Below the pieces are notes generated by a model. It saw only the letters and a program-made list of their open reading frames with translations. It made no database searches and was not told the DNA's origin. Below, in pieces: positions 48,009-50,840 of a stretch of 50,840 nt of DNA. The stretch's first letter is position 1. Each line of letters begins with the position of its first letter. Made by a program: the position numbers and the translations under genes. The stretch is from an uncultured bacterium (GTDB lineage Bacteria; Actinomycetota; Actinomycetes; S36-B12), in assembly GCA_903850745.1 (NCBI GenBank), contig CAINMH010000138.1, positions 1 through 50,840 of the forward strand, written 5' to 3'.

Positions 48009-48559
48009 CCACTGTTGGCCTCGTCCTCGCCGCTGGTTCTGGCTCGCGATTCGGGGGTCCAAAGGCTCCCGTCATGTTCCACGGTGAGCGACTCGTCGAT
48101 CGTGCTGTGCGAGTTCTGCGTGAAGGTGGATGCGACAGCGTGCTGGTCGTTCTTGGTGCTTGGCAGGGTGACATCGCGGATGCGCAAGTCGTCAGCAACC
48201 CAGACTGGGCCTCCGGAATGGGCTCCTCATTTCGCGTGGGGCTCGATGCACTCACGGACACGGCGGCCGAACGTGCACTTATCACTCTGGTTGACCTGCC
48301 GGGACTGACCAGTGAGGCAGTGGCCCGCATCTTGAGCACTCCCGCTACAGCCGTCTCAGCTGCCTACGACGGCGTACGCGGCCACCCGGTCATGCTTGCG
48401 CGTACTCATTGGACCGCTGCGGCCAAATCAGCCGACGGCGATCGCGGTGCGAGAGTCTTCTTGGACGCTTTGGGTGATGACCTTGTCTTGGTGGAGGTCG
48501 GTGATGTCGCGAGTGCGGATGACATCGACTTCGCGACTGACCTGCCGTTAGAGACCTAG
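48005..48559 (+). CDS. MobA/MocA-like molybdopterin nucleotidyltransferase
   Basis: This 184-residue NTP-transferase has the N-terminal nucleotide motif VGLVLAAGSGSRFGGPKAPVMFHGERLVD. The mid-region VSNPDWASGMGSSFRVGLDAL and LVDLPGLTSEAV are typical of MocA, which makes molybdopterin cytosine dinucleotide for the CO-dehydrogenase/xanthine-dehydrogenase class. The C-terminal GHPVMLARTHW also fits MocA. It starts at TTG, overlapping the xdhC-like stop, and the two would be translated together. The MocA versus MobA choice rests on context and these motifs. The enzyme would finish the cofactor for the CoxL-like subunit. Confidence 0.88.
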   Translation: MTTVGLVLAAGSGSRFGGPKAPVMFHGERLVDRAVRVLREGGCDSVLVVLGAWQGDIADAQVVSNPDWASGMGSSFRVGLDALTDTAAERALITLVDLPGLTSEAVARILSTPATAVSAAYDGVRGHPVMLARTHWTAAAKSADGDRGARVFLDALGDDLVLVEVGDVASADDIDFATDLPLET

Positions 48560-48605
48560 CCGCACAGACCGAGCGCACGGGTGCAGTCCATGCCACGATG
48601 CCGGT

Positions 48606-49331
48606 ATGAATGGTGTGGATGGCATGGATGGGAAGGTCGCGCTGGTCACTGGAGGTTCTCGTGGCATCGGACTCGCTGCGGCCAGAGGGTTGGCGCAATT
48701 GGGCGCGACTGTCGTGTTGGTGGGGCGGACCACCGAATCCGCAACCCGTGCGGCTGATCTTCTGTTGAGTGATGGGCTCGATGTCGTGCCTGTCGGGTGT
48801 GACGTCTCTAATGCCGATGACGTCGCCCGGATGGCCCAAGACTTGGGGCCGCTAGCCGCGGTGGATGTGCTGGTGTGTGCAGCCGGTGTGATGAGCAGTC
48901 CAGCATCACGCACGATTCGCAGCGATCCGGCTGAGTGGTCGCAGGTGATGGCAACCAATCTCGATGGGGTCTTTCACGTCGTGCACACCTTTGTGCCCGG
49001 CATGATCGAACGCCGAAGTGGGCGGGTGATCACCGTGTCTGCGTGTCTGGGGCGGTTCTCCGGGCCCGGCACTGCGGGTGGTCTCGCGCCGTATCGCGTC
49101 TCGAAGGCGGCAGTGAATGCGCTCACCAAGAATTTAGCTGCTGAGGTGTTGTCTCGAGGTGTGCTCGCCGACGCGATGTGCCCGGGTCACTGTCGCACGG
49201 ACATGGGCGGTGAAAACGCGCCCCGATCGGCGGAGGAAGGCGCGGACACGATTGTGTGGCTGGCGACTCGCGAAGTTGAAGGTGCCCAAACGGGCCTCCT
49301 GTGGGAGGACCGCGCCGTCGTTCCGTGGTAG
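48606..49331 (+). CDS. Short-chain dehydrogenase/reductase
   Basis: This 241-residue classical SDR has the NAD(P) motif VALVTGGSRGIGLAAARGLAQLGATVVLVGR and the structural motif VLVCAAGVMSS, in which NAAG is changed to CAAG. The catalytic Ser lies in ITVSACLGRFSG and the Tyr/Lys in APYRVSKAAVNALTKNLAAE. R17-type positions suggest NADP(H), but this is not secure. No strong ribosome site precedes the ATG at 48606; the ATG at 48624 (MDGKVALVTG) is an alternative start. It lies 46 bases after the cytidylyltransferase gene on the same strand, and its link to the molybdenum genes may be incidental. The substrate is unknown. Confidence 0.88.
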   Translation: MNGVDGMDGKVALVTGGSRGIGLAAARGLAQLGATVVLVGRTTESATRAADLLLSDGLDVVPVGCDVSNADDVARMAQDLGPLAAVDVLVCAAGVMSSPASRTIRSDPAEWSQVMATNLDGVFHVVHTFVPGMIERRSGRVITVSACLGRFSGPGTAGGLAPYRVSKAAVNALTKNLAAEVLSRGVLADAMCPGHCRTDMGGENAPRSAEEGADTIVWLATREVEGAQTGLLWEDRAVVPW

Positions 49332-49335
49332 GTCG

Positions 49336-50763
49336 TTAGGCCTTGACAGTTTCGAGAGAGCCGATGTCTTCGAGTTGCATGCCCTTCGTCTCTTTGACTT
49401 TGGCAATCACGAACAGCAGCGACAAGATGGCGAAGGCCGTAAAGATGCCGTACGCAAGTCCAAGGCTGACGCTGGCCAGACCGGGGAACGTCGTCGAGAC
49501 GATGAAGTTGGCGATCCACTGCGCTGCGGTGGCAAGCGCGAGTGCTGCTGCACGGATGCGATTGGGGAAGATCTCGCTGATCAACACCCACACGACTGGG
49601 CCCCATGTGGCAGCGAAGAAGGCCACGTAGAGATTGAACGCCACCATCGCCGCGATGTCGGGCCCGTCACTCAACACCGGATTGCCGTCGACAACAGGCG
49701 CGGTGCCGAATACGAAGGTCAGCACGCCGAGGGTCACGATCATGCCGATGGATCCAACGATGAGCAGTGGCTTGCGCCCGACGCGATCGACTAACGCGAT
49801 CGCGACGACAGTGAACACGACGTTGACTGCTGTGGTGATGAGTGAGGTCTGGAATGCCTGGCCTTCACTAAAACCGACTGCTTGCCAGATGGTGTTGGAG
49901 TAGTAGAAGACGGCGTTGATTCCGACGAACTGTTGGAAGACGCTGAGCAGGATGCCGATCCATACGATCGGCATGAGGCCGAGCCGCTTGCCGCGGAGGT
50001 CGGAGAAGCGCGGCTTGTGGTCCCCTTTGAGGGAGTTCGTGATGCTAGTGACAAGCGGCACCACATCGTCGATGTAGATCGAGGCGAGCACAGCGGTCGC
50101 CTTCTCGGTCTTCCCGACGCCGATGAGGAAGCGTGGCGACTCAGGAAGTCGAAGCGCCAACACGGCATAGACCACGGCCGGGATAACCATGAGAAGGAAC
50201 ATCCACTGCCAGGCCGCAAGGCCAAGCCAGAACGAGTTGGTGGACACGCCTCCAGCGGCTGTGAGGATGAGTTCGTTGACGAGTCCGGTAGCGAAAATGC
50301 CAATGACGATTGCAAGCTGCTGGAGTGACGCCATGCGGCCGCGCAGCGCGGCCGGGGCGATCTCGGCGATATACATCGGGGCCATCACGCTGGCCACGCC
50401 GATGCCTGCGCCACCGATAAAGCGCCAGATGCATAGGTCGACTATGCCGACGGGGAGCGCCTGCCCAATGGATGCTGCGAAGAACAACACTGCCGCGATG
50501 ACCATGACCGGGCGGCGGCCGTACCGCTCGGCGAGCCCGCCCGCGAACCACGCGCCGATCGCTGAGCCGATGAGGGCGATAGAGACGACGAAGCCAATCG
50601 CGAAGTCGCCGAGACCGAAAGTGGACTTGATGGCACTTGATGCCCCGTTGATAACTGCCGAGTCATAGCCGAAGAGGAACCCCCCTAGCGCCGCAGAGCT
50701 CGCCAGCCCCACCACTCGCCCGGTGCGGTAGCGCTCAGAGCCAGTTGCCATTGACATTGCCAT
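49336..50763 (-). CDS. Sugar-porter-family MFS transporter
   Basis: This 475-residue protein has 12 predicted membrane segments and the sugar-porter signatures. They are FLFGYDSAVINGASSAI in segment 1, GGLAERYGRRPVMVI, RFIGGAGIGVASVMAPMYIAEIAPAALRGRMASLQQL, PESPRFLIG after segment 6, QQFVGINAVFYYSNTIW in segment 7, and VDRVGRKPLL. It most likely imports a monosaccharide or polyol with a proton. AGGAGG lies five bases before the ATG. It converges on the SDR gene and diverges from a gene whose first codons lie at the window end. The substrate cannot be fixed by sequence. Confidence 0.94.
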   Translation of the reverse strand: MAMSMATGSERYRTGRVVGLASSAALGGFLFGYDSAVINGASSAIKSTFGLGDFAIGFVVSIALIGSAIGAWFAGGLAERYGRRPVMVIAAVLFFAASIGQALPVGIVDLCIWRFIGGAGIGVASVMAPMYIAEIAPAALRGRMASLQQLAIVIGIFATGLVNELILTAAGGVSTNSFWLGLAAWQWMFLLMVIPAVVYAVLALRLPESPRFLIGVGKTEKATAVLASIYIDDVVPLVTSITNSLKGDHKPRFSDLRGKRLGLMPIVWIGILLSVFQQFVGINAVFYYSNTIWQAVGFSEGQAFQTSLITTAVNVVFTVVAIALVDRVGRKPLLIVGSIGMIVTLGVLTFVFGTAPVVDGNPVLSDGPDIAAMVAFNLYVAFFAATWGPVVWVLISEIFPNRIRAAALALATAAQWIANFIVSTTFPGLASVSLGLAYGIFTAFAILSLLFVIAKVKETKGMQLEDIGSLETVKA

Positions 50764-50829
50764 AGGGTCCTCCTGTCACCTCGTGAGGCGACGTTATCGC
50801 TCCTAGGCTGTCCCTGAGAGGATGTTGGC

Positions 50830-50840
50830 ATGTCTTTCGC
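50830..50840 (+). CDS. Possible first codons of a divergent gene cut by window end
   Basis: An ATG at 50830 is preceded by GAGAGG about eight bases upstream, and the frame stays open for the 11 visible bases (ATGTCTTTCGC). Nothing can be said about the product. The arrangement suggests a divergent partner for the sugar porter. Confidence 0.35.

Overview
The window comes from a moderately GC-rich actinomycete chromosome (class Actinomycetes; genus not determinable from sequence alone). The evidence is the fused Mycobacterium-type 2-oxoglutarate decarboxylase/dehydrogenase (kgd) with its small DUF6104 neighbour, a DUF222-HNH endonuclease, frequent GTG/TTG starts and many 4-base ATGA/GTGA overlaps. 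Coding is dense. No gap between genes exceeds about 245 bases, so there is no empty stretch over 300 bases. I saw no tRNA, rRNA, CRISPR array, insertion sequence or prophage.

Layout. (1) 1-6.9 kb: end of a DUF222-HNH gene, a zinc-free MDR oxidoreductase, an MFS exporter, a DUF6104 protein and kgd. (2) 7-20.1 kb: a catabolic block. It holds a complete beta-oxidation set (acyl-CoA dehydrogenase, thiolase, enoyl-CoA hydratase, 3-hydroxyacyl-CoA dehydrogenase), an antibiotic-biosynthesis-monooxygenase-fold protein, a luciferase-like flavin monooxygenase, an aldehyde dehydrogenase, an AcoR-like regulator with a decayed AAA+ domain, a flavin reductase, a LysR regulator, a class III CoA-transferase and a coupled RibBA. 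Three near-identical 17-bp palindromes, TGTTCC-N5-GGAACA, lie upstream of the monooxygenase, the aldehyde dehydrogenase (shared with the regulator) and the flavin reductase. They probably mark the AcoR-like regulon. (3) 20.2-27.9 kb: a sugar-type ABC importer (lipoprotein, double ATPase, two permeases), an XRE-cupin regulator, a zinc alcohol dehydrogenase and a 3-hydroxyisobutyrate-dehydrogenase-like enzyme. A succinate-semialdehyde-type dehydrogenase and an M24-fold protein with altered metal ligands converge on them. (4) 31-38.8 kb: a molybdenum hydroxylase locus ordered coxG-coxD-coxE-coxM-coxS-coxL-like, followed by another zinc alcohol dehydrogenase. The CoxL-like loop reads AYRGFG, not AYRCSFR, so this is not a form I CO dehydrogenase and its substrate is unknown. 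(5) 38.8-44 kb: a GntR/FCD regulator and a VOC protein diverge from a fused E1 alpha-beta plus E2 2-oxoacid dehydrogenase. Two GGATCC-centred palindromes in the shared promoter are likely GntR operators. (6) 44-48.6 kb: molybdenum cofactor genes (moaB/mog, moaD, moaA, moaE, an xdhC-like gene and a mocA-like gene) with a second coxG paralogue, probably serving the hydroxylase. (7) 48.6-50.8 kb: an SDR and a sugar-porter MFS transporter.

How it fits together (inference). Block 2 can be read as one pathway: flavin supply (RibBA), flavin reduction, monooxygenation, aldehyde oxidation, CoA activation, beta-oxidation, then the TCA cycle through Kgd. Blocks 4 and 6 form a second system: a molybdo-flavoprotein hydroxylase with its AAA+/VWA maturation pair, membrane-associated CoxG proteins and cofactor synthesis. 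The sequence does not identify the substrate of either system.
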